Assembly: GCF_001421715.1 (NCBI RefSeq)
Contig: NZ_LMKP01000001.1
Span: forward strand, 273,682 to 337,681
Source: Sphingomonas sp. Leaf22
GTDB lineage: Bacteria > Pseudomonadota > Alphaproteobacteria > Sphingomonadales > Sphingomonadaceae
Length of the DNA: 64,000 bases
Direction: 5' to 3'
The notes under the pieces were generated by a model, which did not search any database, had not been told where the DNA came from, and worked only from the letters and a program-made list of their open reading frames with translations. The position numbers and the translations under genes were made by a program. How positions within the stretch are numbered: position 1 is the stretch's first letter; every line of letters starts with the position of its first letter. Positions 16,024 through 25,848 of this stretch are shown here, in pieces.

Positions 16024-18624
16024 TCAGGCCAGTTCGATGATCCGGATCAGGTCCTCGCTGGCCGCGACCGTCGCGGAGAGCGCCGTCAGGCTCGCCTGCA
16101 ACTCGTCGTTGCGGAACGGTTTGGTAAGGCGCGGGATATCGGAATCGATGCCGTCTTCCTCGGCATAGCCCGATACGATCAGGACCGGCAGCAGCGGATG
16201 GGTGACCTTCAGCATCCGGGCGAGTTGCGCGCCGCTGATACCCGGCATCAGGTGATCGGTGACGACGATATCGGGGCACAGCCCGTCGCCCATCATCCGC
16301 AACGCATCTTCGGCACTCGCGGCTTCGACCACGCGGTATTCGAGGTCGGACAGCATGTGCGCCGTGCTCATACGGACCAGTTCCTCGTCGTCGATCAGCA
16401 GGGCGGTGCCGCGCCGCCCCGATAGCGGCTGGATGTCGACGATCGGTTCGTCGGCGCAGATCGCCGTCTCGCTGACCGGCAGCCACAGGCTGACCACCGT
16501 CCCGTGGCCGGGGGTGCTGTCGATCGTCAGCCCGCCGCCCAGCTGCGCGGTCAGGCCATGGACCATCGACAGTCCCAGCCCGGTCCCCTTGCCGACGCCC
16601 TTGGTCGAAAAGAACGGTTCGATCGCGCGGCGACGGGTTTCCTCGTCCATGCCGATGCCGCTGTCGCCGACGCTCAACCGGACATACCGGCCCGGCGCGA
16701 AATCGCCCCTGGTTGCCGAAACGACGGTTTCGTGTCGCGCGCTGATCGTCAGCGTGCCGCCGTCGGACATCGCGTCGCGCGCGTTCACCGCCAGGTTCAG
16801 CAACGCCATTTCGAGCTGGTTCAGGTCGGCGCGCGCCGGGGGCAGGTCGGCCAGATCGATGCGCATCGCGATCGTCGGGCCCAGCGTCGATCCGATCAGC
16901 CCGGCCATGCTGTCGATCACCCTTGCAACATCGACCGCGGTCGGTTGCAACGGTTGGCGGCGGGCAAAGGCCAGCAGGCGCTGGACCAGCGTCTTGGCAC
17001 GCTCGGCCGATTGCAGGGCACCGCCGATCAGCCGCCGCTCGCGATCGGTGCCGACGCCCTTGCGGACCAGCATGTCGAGCGAGCCGATGATCGGGGTCAG
17101 CAGATTGTTGAAATCATGCGCGACGCCGCCGGTCAGGCTGCCCATCGCCTCCATCTTCTGACTCTGCCGCAATGCCTCGCGCGCCACTTCCAGATCGGCT
17201 TCGCGGGCCTTGGCGGTGGTGAGGTCGCGGCCGACCGCCACGAAGTTCCTACCATCGGCTTCGGGCGCGACGGTCCATTCGATATGCTTCCAGTCGCCGT
17301 CGCGGGTCCGGAACCGGTTTTCGAACCGGGTCGGCTGGCGCGTCCTCGCCATGCCGGCGATCGCCGCCGCCGTGTGGGCGATATCGTCGGGATGCGTGAA
17401 GCTGGCATGACTGCGCGACAGCAGTTCGGCCTCGCTCCATCCCAGGATCTGCGTCCATGCCGGGCTGACCGCCGACATCATGCCCGCGAAATCGGCGCGG
17501 GCCAGCATGTCCTGCGACAGGTTCCACAGCCGGTCGCGCTCGGCGGACCGGATCGCGACCTGTTCCTCCAGCGTCTCGTTCAGCCGGCGCAGCCCTTCCT
17601 CGGCGCGGGCGCGTTCGACCGCACTCTTGACCCGCTCGCCAACCTCCTGGACCAGATGTTCCTCGGCCGCCGTCCACGCGCGGGGGTGGGCCGACTGGAC
17701 CGCCAGCACGCCGACGCGATCGGTCTTGTCGAACAGCATGACGTCGACGAACGCCCCGACCTGCCGTTCGGCCAGACCGGCACGGGCTTCGTCGTTCAGG
17801 GCCATGTTGCCCGCCACGTCGGCGACGACCAGCGGCACGCCGCTGCGATAGGCGTCGAGCAGACCGGGGCCGAACGCGTCGAGCGAATGGACGCCGGCGA
17901 GCGACGGCACGCCGCGACAATAATCGCGTTCGACGACCATCCGCCCATCGACGCCGATCTCGGCATAGAATACCCGCGATGCATCGAGCCATTCGGCGAT
18001 GCGTTCGGAGGCGACGGTCGTGATGTCCCGGCGCGTCGTTAGCGGCCGGAGCGCGTCGGACAGCGACAGCAGGAACTGGCTGTGGCGGACGCTGGCAAAC
18101 CGTTCGGTCGTATCGGCAAGGATGCAGAGGACGCCCGCCGGCACCCCCGCTTCGTCGAGTACCGGCGAATAATCGAGGTCCATCCAGACCCGTTCGGGCC
18201 GGCCGCTGCGGGCCAGCGTCATTTCCTGATCGCGGTAGCGCAGCGTCCCGCCGGCCAGCACGACGTCCATGACATGGTCGTTGAAGGCGGCGGCTTCCGG
18301 CCAGCCTTCCCGGAGGTTCGACCCCAGCAACCGTGGGTGCCGCGTGTCGGCAAAGACCGAATAGGCATCGTTGTACAACATCACCCCGTCCGCGCCCCAC
18401 AACAGCACGATCGGAACCGGTGAGCGGAGCGCGAGGGCGAGCGTCGTGCGCAGGGGCTGCGGCCACCCATCGATCGGTCCGAGCGGCGTCCGCGACCAGT
18501 CATGCGCCGCGATCAGCGCGGCACAGTCCCCGCTACCGGCTAGGAAGCCCGGCAGGGCCTGCGTATCCAGCGCCGACGCGGCGGGAATGTCCAACATGCG
18601 GGTAGGTGATCCTGATCTGGGCAT
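16024..18624 (-). CDS. PAS/GAF hybrid histidine kinase with C-terminal receiver
   Basis: This is a soluble kinase of 866 residues. It has an N-terminal PAS-like segment (about 40-175, DWSRTPLGPIDGWPQPLR then LLWGADGVMLYNDAY), a GAF domain (about 185-340), a second PAS domain (about 370-475), a dimerisation domain with [13 protein letters not shown] (His503), an ATPase domain ([29 protein letters not shown]) and a C-terminal receiver (LLIDDEELVR, Asp790 in [18 protein letters not shown]). No membrane segments are seen. The frame remains open upstream to 18720, and an ATG at 18597 is also possible. It is divergent from the LOV operon. Its kinase-receiver core is strikingly like that of the kinase at 53421-56429. 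Confidence 0.92.
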   Translation of the reverse strand: MPRSGSPTRMLDIPAASALDTQALPGFLAGSGDCAALIAAHDWSRTPLGPIDGWPQPLRTTLALALRSPVPIVLLWGADGVMLYNDAYSVFADTRHPRLLGSNLREGWPEAAAFNDHVMDVVLAGGTLRYRDQEMTLARSGRPERVWMDLDYSPVLDEAGVPAGVLCILADTTERFASVRHSQFLLSLSDALRPLTTRRDITTVASERIAEWLDASRVFYAEIGVDGRMVVERDYCRGVPSLAGVHSLDAFGPGLLDAYRSGVPLVVADVAGNMALNDEARAGLAERQVGAFVDVMLFDKTDRVGVLAVQSAHPRAWTAAEEHLVQEVGERVKSAVERARAEEGLRRLNETLEEQVAIRSAERDRLWNLSQDMLARADFAGMMSAVSPAWTQILGWSEAELLSRSHASFTHPDDIAHTAAAIAGMARTRQPTRFENRFRTRDGDWKHIEWTVAPEADGRNFVAVGRDLTTAKAREADLEVAREALRQSQKMEAMGSLTGGVAHDFNNLLTPIIGSLDMLVRKGVGTDRERRLIGGALQSAERAKTLVQRLLAFARRQPLQPTAVDVARVIDSMAGLIGSTLGPTIAMRIDLADLPPARADLNQLEMALLNLAVNARDAMSDGGTLTISARHETVVSATRGDFAPGRYVRLSVGDSGIGMDEETRRRAIEPFFSTKGVGKGTGLGLSMVHGLTAQLGGGLTIDSTPGHGTVVSLWLPVSETAICADEPIVDIQPLSGRRGTALLIDDEELVRMSTAHMLSDLEYRVVEAASAEDALRMMGDGLCPDIVVTDHLMPGISGAQLARMLKVTHPLLPVLIVSGYAEEDGIDSDIPRLTKPFRNDELQASLTALSATVAASEDLIRIIELA

Positions 18625-18817
18625 GGCCCGCCGGTTTCGCCAGTAAATGCTCGCTATATGTAATGTTCCTACCGCAAATATGATCCGGATTAAATTCTCA
18701 TTCGCCGGGTTTGCGGTCATGGCATGTCCATCGGCGACGCGGTTCCGTCCACATCCGCGACGCGGGTTGTTATCCCTCCGGCTTTGCGGGTAATCCGCGA
18801 CCGAAGAAGGAGTGCCC

Positions 18818-19375
18818 GTGCAACAGGAACTGCCCCGGTCGCTCGTCGACTATCTGTTACAGTCGCGCGTCGCTCTGGCCGTCGCTTCGGCGCATGACGA
18901 CCACCATCTGTTGATGGTGAACGATCCGTTCTCCGCGCTGACCGGCTATAGCGCCGACGATGTGGTCGGCCGCAATTGCCGGCTGCTCCAGCGCGAGGCG
19001 ACGAACGTCCAGCCGCGTGCGCGGCTGCGCGAGTTTCTGGCGCAGTCCGACCAGACCAACGTGCGGACGCCGATCGTCAACTTCCGCAAGGATGGGCGGC
19101 CATTCGTCAACCTGTTATATATGTCGCGGTTGCGCGGGATCGACGGGCGGTGCGATTTCGTCTTCGCGTCGCAATTCGACGTCAGCCGGTCGCAGCCCGA
19201 ATTGCTGGCCGAGTATGACGAGCAACTGCGCGCGACGCTGGGCAAGCTGGTCCCGATCGCGGGCGATGCCGGAATCGTGATCGAGGGTACGTTGCTGACC
19301 ATCGCCAACAGCGCCGCGATCGTGGCACAGGCGAAAATGATGCTCGCCGATCTGGAGTCCGCCCCCGGTGCATGA
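18818..19375 (+). CDS. Short LOV-domain blue-light photoreceptor
   Basis: This is a 185-residue protein built around one LOV (PAS) domain. NDPFSALTGYSADDVVGRNC (the Cys is residue 54) followed by RLLQ is the canonical flavin-adduct motif. FRKDGRPFVNLLYMSRLRG and FVFASQFDV supply the flavin-contacting Asn, the Gly-Arg turn and the terminal Gln. A helical C-terminal extension (about 125-185) has no output domain, as in short LOV proteins that act through partners. I chose the second GTG (18818), because AAGGAG sits 5 bp upstream of it and overlaps the alternative GTG at 18812. The stop overlaps the CheB/CheR kinase gene by 8 bp, suggesting direct light control of that kinase. Confidence 0.9.
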   Translation: MQQELPRSLVDYLLQSRVALAVASAHDDHHLLMVNDPFSALTGYSADDVVGRNCRLLQREATNVQPRARLREFLAQSDQTNVRTPIVNFRKDGRPFVNLLYMSRLRGIDGRCDFVFASQFDVSRSQPELLAEYDEQLRATLGKLVPIAGDAGIVIEGTLLTIANSAAIVAQAKMMLADLESAPGA

Positions 19376-22300
19376 TGTGACGACGTCGCGGCCCGATGCC
19401 GCGCCGCAGACGGCGGTGCCGATCGTCGGCATCGGTGCGTCGGCCGGCGGGCTGGAGGCCCTGCGCGAGATGCTGGCTCCGGCGACGCTGCCGACCGGGC
19501 TTGCCTTCGTCATCGTCCAGCACCTCGACCCCAATCACGAAAGCATGCTGGCGCAACTGCTCGACCGCACCACCGTGCTGCCGGTGCTGCAAAGTGCGGG
19601 CGGCGAACGGATCGAGGCCGATACCGTCTACATCATTCCGCCCGGCCGGGGCCTTGCCGTGCGTGACGGCGTGCTGGAGCTGACCGAATTCCAGCAGCCG
19701 CGCGGGCTTCGCCGGCCGATCGACGATTTCTTCCTGTCGCTGGCCAGCGACCAGCAATCGAACGCCGCCTGCGTGATCCTGTCGGGCACCGGTGCCGATG
19801 GCACCACCGGGCTGCGCGCGATCAAGGAAAATGGCGGCGTCTGCGTCGTGCAACAGCCCGAAAGCGCGCGGTACGACGGAATGCCGCTGTCGGCGGTGGG
19901 CACCGGCATGACCGATTTCGTCCGGCCGCCGGGCGAGATCCTCGAATGCCTGCAACGCTTTTTCCAGCGGCGGCGCAGCGATCCGGCCGAGCGCGAGGCC
20001 GGTGTCGTCGCCGATCATGTCGACGAACTGTGCCGGGTACTGCGATCGACGATCGGCCATGACTTTTCGGGGTATAAGCGATCGACTTTCGTCCGCCGGG
20101 TCGAACGGCGGATGCATGTGCTGGGCATCGATACCGGGCGTGCGTATCTGTCGCGGGTGCGCGGCGATGCCGGCGAATGCGAGGCGCTGTTCCGCGATCT
20201 GCTGATCAACGTCACCCGCTTCTTCCGCGATCCCGAAGCGTTCGAGCAATTGCGGGTGCGCGTCATCGAACCATTGATGGCGCAGCGTCCGGGCGACGAG
20301 GATCTGCGCGTCTGGGTCCCTGGCTGTTCGAGCGGTGAGGAAGCCTATACCATCGCGATGCTGTTCGCCGAGGCCGCCCGCGCGAGCGGCCAGCCGCTGG
20401 CGGTGCAGATCTTCGCGACCGATATCGACGAACAGATGCTGGGCATCGCCCGTACAGGCAATTATCCGATCTCGGCACTGGTCGACCTGCCGCCGGCGCT
20501 GCGCGAACGCTACACGGTGCCGCATACGGACCGGTTCTCGATCACACCGGAAATCCGCGACATGATCCGGTTTTCCAACCACAGCCTGGTCAAGGACCCG
20601 CCGTTTTCGCGGATCGACCTGGTGTCGTGTCGCAACCTGCTGATCTATTTCGACGATCGGCTGCAGCAATCGGTCGTGCCACTGTTCCACTTCGCGTTGC
20701 GCGAGAGCGGCTATCTGTTCCTCGGGCCATCGGAAAGCGTCGGCCGGTTCGAACATCTGTTCCAGGCGGTCGATCCATCGGCGCGGGTGTTCGTCCGCAC
20801 AGCGGGCGCGACCAGCTATCCCATCGACCTGCCGGCCAACACCTATCCACCCGTCGTCCGGCGCGAACGCGGCGACCGGACCGACAGCCGGTCGCTGGGC
20901 AGCGAGGCGACCGCGATCCGGCGCATGGTCGAACGCTATGCACCGCCCAGCCTGATCGTCGATCAGGACGGGGGCATTGTGTCGGCCTATGGCAAGCTTA
21001 GCCGCTATTTCGAATTTCCGGTGACGCGAACCGGGGGCAGCAGCGCCGTCAATCTGGCGCGGCCGGGATTGCGCACCGTCATCGGCCCGCTGTTGCGGCA
21101 GGCGCGAGACGAAAAGCGGCGCACGGTCGCGCGCGATGTCGACGTCGAGACCGATTACGGGACGCAGCCGATCGAGGTGATTTGCGACCCGCTGGGCGAC
21201 GGTACGCTGTTGTTCGTGTTCCGCGAAACCGGTTCGTTCCGCCCGGCCGATGGTGACGACCTGCGCGATCTGGAGGCGGGGCAGGACCATATGGAGGCGC
21301 TGGAGGACGATCTGCGCCTCACCCGCCACCGCCTGCGCTCGGCGATCGAGGAACTGGAGACGGCGAACGAGGAGCTGAAAAGCTCGAACGAAGAAATGAT
21401 GTCGATGAACGAGGAACTTCAGTCGACAAACGAGGAACTGTCGACCGTCAACGACGAATTGAAGAGCAAGGTCGACCAGCTTACCGTCGCCAATTCCGAC
21501 CTGCGCAACTTCTTCGAATCGACCGAACTCGCGGTAGTGGTGCTCGACGCCGAGATGAAGGTCCGCAGCTACACCGACGCGGCGACGACGATCTTCCCGT
21601 TGAAACCCACCGATCGCGGCCGGCCGTTGACCGACGTCGCCAGCCGGTTGCAGGGGTCCGATCATTTCGACGATGCCCGCGCGGTCGTTGGCGGTGCCGC
21701 GCCTCGTCAGCGGCGGGTCCACACCGTCGATGGCCAGCACGTCTTCTCGATGCGCGTCCTGCCCTATCGCAAACAGAGCGGTGCCGTCGATGGTGCCACG
21801 CTGGTGCTGACCGACATCACCGATGCGCTGACGCTGGAACGGCAACTGGCCGCCGAGCGCGAGCGGCTCGACATCGCGATCAAGGCGGCGGGCATCGGCG
21901 TGTGGGAATATGCGCCCGAAACCGGCGAACTGGTGCTCGATCCGGTCGAGCGCGCCCTGTTCTCGCTGAACGACGACGATGCCGACGATATCGCGACGCT
22001 GCTCGACCGGATCGACGCGGACGACCGGAGCAACGTCGAGGCGGCGCTGCGCCGCGCGATCGAACGCAGCGGCGATTACGAGGCGACCTTTCGCGTCCGT
22101 GGGCCCGATGGGGAGACGCGCTGGGTAAAGGGGTTCGGGCGGATCGTCGCTGGCAGCGCGCCGAAACGGCTGGTCGGGGTGTCGATCGACGTGACGCCCG
22201 AATATGTCGTCGCCGAAACGCGCGAACTGATGCTGCGCGAGATGAACCACCGGGTGAAGAACCTGTTCGCGGTCATCGCGGGCATGATCACGATCGCGTC

Positions 22301-22808
22301 GCGCAGTTATGACGACGTGCCGGGCTTTGCGGACGATATCCGTCGCCGGATCGCGGCGCTGGGGTCGGCGCATTCGCTGGCGTCGCCGGCGGGTCAGCCG
22401 CAGGCGGTGGGGCTGGACGACATCGTCGAAACGACCCTTGCGCCGTATCGCGATCATGCACGGATCGAAATCGATGGTCCGGTCGTTGCACTCAATCGTA
22501 ATTGCCTTTCGCCGCTGGCGCTCGTTCTACACGAATGGGCAACCAATTCGGTGAAATATGGGGCGTTGGGCAGCGACGGCCTACGGGGCCTTCGGGTCCG
22601 GTGGCGGGTTGGGGACGGGGGAATAGAACTGACATGGACCGAGGAAGCGGACGGCATCGAAAAGCCGGCAGTGGGCAAGCGCGGTTTCGGGTCCGTGCTG
22701 GTCGAAACGAGCGTGCGGCAGCTTCGCGGCACGATGCACAACATGGTCGAGGATGGGGTGTTCCGGCTGGAAATCCGCCTGCCGACCGCAGTGTTGCTGC
22801 ATGACTGA
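19368..22808 (+). CDS. CheB-CheR-PAS-HWE histidine kinase fusion
   Basis: This is a 1146-residue single-chain signalling protein. Residues 15-195 form a CheB methylesterase domain with the Ser25 (GIGASAGG), His52 (QHLDPNH) and Asp144 (GTGADG) triad. Residues 215-480 form a CheR methyltransferase with the SAM site VWVPGCSSGEEAYTIA and CRNLLIYF. Residues 643-710 form a repetitive coiled coil rich in NEEL repeats. Two PAS domains lie at about 710-825 and 835-950. The C-terminal HWE kinase has REMNHRVKNLFAVIAGM (His961), an N-box HEWATNSVKYGAL and the WTE signature in ELTWTEEADG. There is no N-terminal receiver on the CheB part. It starts at GTG inside the LOV gene and ends inside the response-regulator gene. 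Confidence 0.93.
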   Translation: MHDVTTSRPDAAPQTAVPIVGIGASAGGLEALREMLAPATLPTGLAFVIVQHLDPNHESMLAQLLDRTTVLPVLQSAGGERIEADTVYIIPPGRGLAVRDGVLELTEFQQPRGLRRPIDDFFLSLASDQQSNAACVILSGTGADGTTGLRAIKENGGVCVVQQPESARYDGMPLSAVGTGMTDFVRPPGEILECLQRFFQRRRSDPAEREAGVVADHVDELCRVLRSTIGHDFSGYKRSTFVRRVERRMHVLGIDTGRAYLSRVRGDAGECEALFRDLLINVTRFFRDPEAFEQLRVRVIEPLMAQRPGDEDLRVWVPGCSSGEEAYTIAMLFAEAARASGQPLAVQIFATDIDEQMLGIARTGNYPISALVDLPPALRERYTVPHTDRFSITPEIRDMIRFSNHSLVKDPPFSRIDLVSCRNLLIYFDDRLQQSVVPLFHFALRESGYLFLGPSESVGRFEHLFQAVDPSARVFVRTAGATSYPIDLPANTYPPVVRRERGDRTDSRSLGSEATAIRRMVERYAPPSLIVDQDGGIVSAYGKLSRYFEFPVTRTGGSSAVNLARPGLRTVIGPLLRQARDEKRRTVARDVDVETDYGTQPIEVICDPLGDGTLLFVFRETGSFRPADGDDLRDLEAGQDHMEALEDDLRLTRHRLRSAIEELETANEELKSSNEEMMSMNEELQSTNEELSTVNDELKSKVDQLTVANSDLRNFFESTELAVVVLDAEMKVRSYTDAATTIFPLKPTDRGRPLTDVASRLQGSDHFDDARAVVGGAAPRQRRVHTVDGQHVFSMRVLPYRKQSGAVDGATLVLTDITDALTLERQLAAERERLDIAIKAAGIGVWEYAPETGELVLDPVERALFSLNDDDADDIATLLDRIDADDRSNVEAALRRAIERSGDYEATFRVRGPDGETRWVKGFGRIVAGSAPKRLVGVSIDVTPEYVVAETRELMLREMNHRVKNLFAVIAGMITIASRSYDDVPGFADDIRRRIAALGSAHSLASPAGQPQAVGLDDIVETTLAPYRDHARIEIDGPVVALNRNCLSPLALVLHEWATNSVKYGALGSDGLRGLRVRWRVGDGGIELTWTEEADGIEKPAVGKRGFGSVLVETSVRQLRGTMHNMVEDGVFRLEIRLPTAVLLHD

Positions 22809-23193
22809 TCCGGTCCTGCTCGTCGAAGACGAGCTGTTCATCGCGCTGGACGTACAGGCGACGATCGAAGCGGCGGGTTTCGCGGTCGAAGGGCCGTGCA
22901 TGACGCTGGTCGAGGCGCAGGAGGCGGTCGATCGCTTCAACGCCGCATTCGCCGCTGCGGTGCTCGATGTCCGTCTGGCCGATGGTACGGTGTTCGAGGC
23001 GGCCGACCGGCTCCACGCCGCCGGGGTACCGCTGATCTTCCATTCGGGTCATGCCGACGATGCCGATCTGCGGCAACGCTATCCGCAGGCGATGGTGTGT
23101 CCGAAGCCCAGCGCACCCGATACGCTGGCAGCGGCAATCCGCCGCGCGGCGATGCGCGATGCCGACCCGTCGCGCCGCATCGCTAACGGTTGA
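22801..23193 (+). CDS. Single-domain response regulator of the LOV/HWE operon
   Basis: This is a 130-residue stand-alone receiver: LLVEDELFIALD (acidic pocket), phosphoacceptor Asp56 in AAVLDVRLADGTVF, IFHSGHAD (Ser/Thr position) and VCPKPSAPD (conserved Lys). It lacks any output domain, typical of receivers that pair with HWE kinases and pass the signal by protein contact or act as a phosphate sink. The ATG at 22801 overlaps the kinase stop by 8 bp, so it is almost certainly the dedicated partner of the upstream fusion kinase. Confidence 0.9.
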   Translation: MTDPVLLVEDELFIALDVQATIEAAGFAVEGPCMTLVEAQEAVDRFNAAFAAAVLDVRLADGTVFEAADRLHAAGVPLIFHSGHADDADLRQRYPQAMVCPKPSAPDTLAAAIRRAAMRDADPSRRIANG

Positions 23194-23253
23194 TCAATCG
23201 GGAGCGGCCGTGAATACGCTGACGATGCTGTGTCCCGCCTGGCGGACAGCGCG

Positions 23254-24255
23254 CTATTTCGCCCAGAGCGAGCGGATCAGCCAGCCATTTTCGGTGTCCC
23301 AGCTTTTCGCACGGTCGCCGATGCTCTCGCCCCGGAACAGATAGGTTTTCGACCAGCGCGGACCCCAGCCCCATGCCGCGCCTCCGACCACTTCCGGCGT
23401 GGCGCGGAAGAAGGTGACGATGTCGTCGACCATCGCCTGACACGTCTTCGGCACCGTCTTGGCCCGGCCGAACGCGAATTCGCCGACATACAGCCGCATG
23501 CCGAGCTTACGCGCCGCCTTCACGGAATTGCCGAGTGGCCCGGTCGCCGGATAGGGGCGGCATTCCGGCGTCGCGCCGGAGCCGCCACGATTGAAGTAGC
23601 GGTGCGGCGACAGCCAGGTACGCTTCAGCGGGTCGAGATCGGCCAGCGTGAAGATACCGCCGCGGTTCAGGCTGCACAGAGCGCTTTCGCAGGCCCGTTT
23701 CGGCGGCTCGCCGCGATCGGCCCGGCCGAACCCCGACCATCCGCGCCATTCGAGGATCAGCTGGTTGTCGACCCCCGCCTTGCGCAGTGCATGGATCAGG
23801 TCGCGGGCGTCGGGGCCCCAGCTAACCCATGTCCCGCCCTTCGGTTCGTTTTGCAGGTCGAACGCGACCAGCGGCTGGCCGCGATACCGGCGTCCCATCC
23901 GCAGCCAGAAGTCGCGGATCTCCGGGTCGCCGATATTGCCATAGCTGTGTTCGTCGATGACCATCAACATGCCGCGTGCCGTCCCGCGCCTGATCAGCGC
24001 ATCGAGCGCCGCTAGCGTTTCCGGTGTGTCGAGCCGGGCGCGCTTGACGGGCAGGCGGATGCTTTTCGCACCGGCATCGGCGTAGAAATCGATGTCCTGC
24101 GGCCTGACCGGCAGCGATTCCTTGAACTCCAGACCGCTGACGTTCACGCCCCACCACCGGCCCTGCTCCAGAAACGCATGGCTGTCGCGGCGTGGTGCCG
24201 CGGCGGCCGGTATGGCCGATATCGACAGCGCGAGGAGGAGCGGGGCGATCTTCAT
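23254..24255 (-). CDS. Secreted glycoside hydrolase family 5 (endoglucanase-like)
   Basis: This is a 333-residue secreted enzyme with signal peptide MKIAPLLLALSISAIPAAAA and a single TIM-barrel GH5 domain. Catalytic residues are visible: acid/base Glu137 in VAFDLQNEPKG and nucleophile Glu259 in MRLYVGEFAFG. SIRLPVKRARL and VIDEHSYG are further GH5 landmarks. Substrate class (cellulose, mannan or an endogenous exopolysaccharide) cannot be read directly. Its position directly before a polysaccharide flippase and glycosyltransferases suggests a polymer-trimming role in exopolysaccharide production, as GH5/GH8 enzymes play in other export clusters. Confidence 0.88.
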   Translation of the reverse strand: MKIAPLLLALSISAIPAAAAPRRDSHAFLEQGRWWGVNVSGLEFKESLPVRPQDIDFYADAGAKSIRLPVKRARLDTPETLAALDALIRRGTARGMLMVIDEHSYGNIGDPEIRDFWLRMGRRYRGQPLVAFDLQNEPKGGTWVSWGPDARDLIHALRKAGVDNQLILEWRGWSGFGRADRGEPPKRACESALCSLNRGGIFTLADLDPLKRTWLSPHRYFNRGGSGATPECRPYPATGPLGNSVKAARKLGMRLYVGEFAFGRAKTVPKTCQAMVDDIVTFFRATPEVVGGAAWGWGPRWSKTYLFRGESIGDRAKSWDTENGWLIRSLWAK

Positions 24256-24285
24256 GGTCCGGTTCTCCTTGGGCCGCGGGGGCTG

Positions 24286-25782
24286 TTACTTCACCGCGAA
24301 CCGCCGCAGACCGGTCAGCGTCACGATCTTGCCCAGCCCGATCGCATCGAACAGATCGATCAGCGCGACACGCGTCGGCCGGACGATCAGGCCAAACGTC
24401 AGCGTGCAGACGCCGCCGACCGCAAAGCCGACGATCGACGTGACCGCATCGGACCACAGGAACTGATAGGACAGTAGCAGGCCAAGCGCCGCCCCGGTCG
24501 CGGCGACGATGCCGAGCAACAGGCCCGGCAGGCCGGAGCGAAGCTGGTCCCGGCCGCCGACCGGCCCGGTCCGGCCCGATGCGAAGACGCGGACGAACGC
24601 CATGAAGATCGACGCCACGCTGAACCCGACCGCCGCGCCGGCGATGCCGAACTGCACGCCGATCAGGATGGCGACGATGCGCACCATCATGTCGACCACG
24701 CCCAGCGTCCGAAGCTCGCTCGACCGGTTCTGCGACACGAACAGGTCGCCGGCGGCATAGCCGAACCCGACCGCCGCCAGCGACGGGGCGAGCAGCGCCA
24801 GCACCAGCCCGGCATCATGCCAGCGGTCGCCGAGCAGCGTGCGGACCAGCGGCACCGCGACGATGCACAGCGCCGCCGATGCCGGGATCAGGAAGGTACA
24901 CAGCCGCCGGACGAGCCCCAGATAGGCGGTGCGATATTCGTCGGGATGCGGGCGCATCCGGGCGAGGAAGGGCAGGGTGGCCTGTGCGATCGGCTGCACG
25001 ATGTTGAGCGTCGGGATCTGGAACAGCGCCTGGGCCCGGTTGAACTGGCCGAGCGGTGCTGCCCCCAGAAACCGGCCGATGATGATCGGGGCGGCGTTGC
25101 CGGCAGCGAACAGCGCCAGCGAATAGATCGAGGTATTGGCACCGAATGCCAGCAACTCGCGCAGATTGTCGGGCCTGGCCGGACGATCGGGCTTCCACCG
25201 GTTGCTGCCGACATACATGATCGCGCCGCTGACCAGCTGCGCGACGTTGCCCAGCACGATCGCCCAGACGTTGCGGTAGAGATAGGCGAGCACCAGCGTC
25301 GACAGGAAGCCGATGAACAGCGATGCGGAATCGATCAGCGCGAGGCGTTTGAATTGCAGGTTGCGCGACAGCATCGCCTTGTACTGCGACGCGATCCCGC
25401 TGAACAGGAACCCGACCAGCGACGCCAGGATGGTCCAGACGATGATCGGCTGGCCGTAGAATTCGGCGATCCACGGCGATGCGATCCCGATCGCGACGGT
25501 CAGCAGCACGGTGGTCGTCGAATTGAACCAGAAGACGAAGCTCATTTCCGCCTGGCTGATGCTGCCCTTGCGCATCAACGCGTTGGTCATGCCGAAATCG
25601 CGCAGCGTGACCGCGAAGGCGAGCATGATGAGCGACATGTTCGCCAGACCATAGTCGGTCGGCGACACCAGCCGGGCGATAGTGAACGTCGATACCAGCG
25701 AGATCGTCAGCGTGAAGGCGCGCCGCGCCAGCAAGGCTTTCGGCCCGACCTGAGCCCGCCGTTTGGCTTCAGCGATATCCAC
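24286..25782 (-). CDS. Polysaccharide flippase (Wzx/WzxC-like, MOP superfamily)
   Basis: This is a 498-residue integral membrane protein with about 12-14 predicted helices. The N-terminus (GPKALLARRAFTLTISLVST, FTIARLVSPTDYGLANM) and the segments DFGMTNALMRKG and SQYKAMLSRNLQFKRLALID match lipopolysaccharide-biosynthesis flippases of the Polysacc_synt_3/WzxC group. These proteins move lipid-linked oligosaccharide repeat units across the inner membrane. It is transcribed leftward after the GT2 gene (66 bp gap) and before GH5 (30 bp gap), so these three probably form one operon for a surface or extracellular polysaccharide. No polymerase (Wzy) is present nearby. Confidence 0.9.
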   Translation of the reverse strand: MDIAEAKRRAQVGPKALLARRAFTLTISLVSTFTIARLVSPTDYGLANMSLIMLAFAVTLRDFGMTNALMRKGSISQAEMSFVFWFNSTTTVLLTVAIGIASPWIAEFYGQPIIVWTILASLVGFLFSGIASQYKAMLSRNLQFKRLALIDSASLFIGFLSTLVLAYLYRNVWAIVLGNVAQLVSGAIMYVGSNRWKPDRPARPDNLRELLAFGANTSIYSLALFAAGNAAPIIIGRFLGAAPLGQFNRAQALFQIPTLNIVQPIAQATLPFLARMRPHPDEYRTAYLGLVRRLCTFLIPASAALCIVAVPLVRTLLGDRWHDAGLVLALLAPSLAAVGFGYAAGDLFVSQNRSSELRTLGVVDMMVRIVAILIGVQFGIAGAAVGFSVASIFMAFVRVFASGRTGPVGGRDQLRSGLPGLLLGIVAATGAALGLLLSYQFLWSDAVTSIVGFAVGGVCTLTFGLIVRPTRVALIDLFDAIGLGKIVTLTGLRRFAVK

Positions 25783-25848
25783 CAGTCTGTCTCACTTTCA
25801 TCGTAATCCGGGCCGGCGACCCGATCGTCGGTCGTCCGGCACTATGCG

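Noticed and set aside
19182-22457. A 1091-codon open frame antisense to the CheB-CheR-HWE kinase
   Set aside because: The composition is Arg/Asp/Gln/His-rich noise with no motif; the plus-strand frame has all the catalytic residues.
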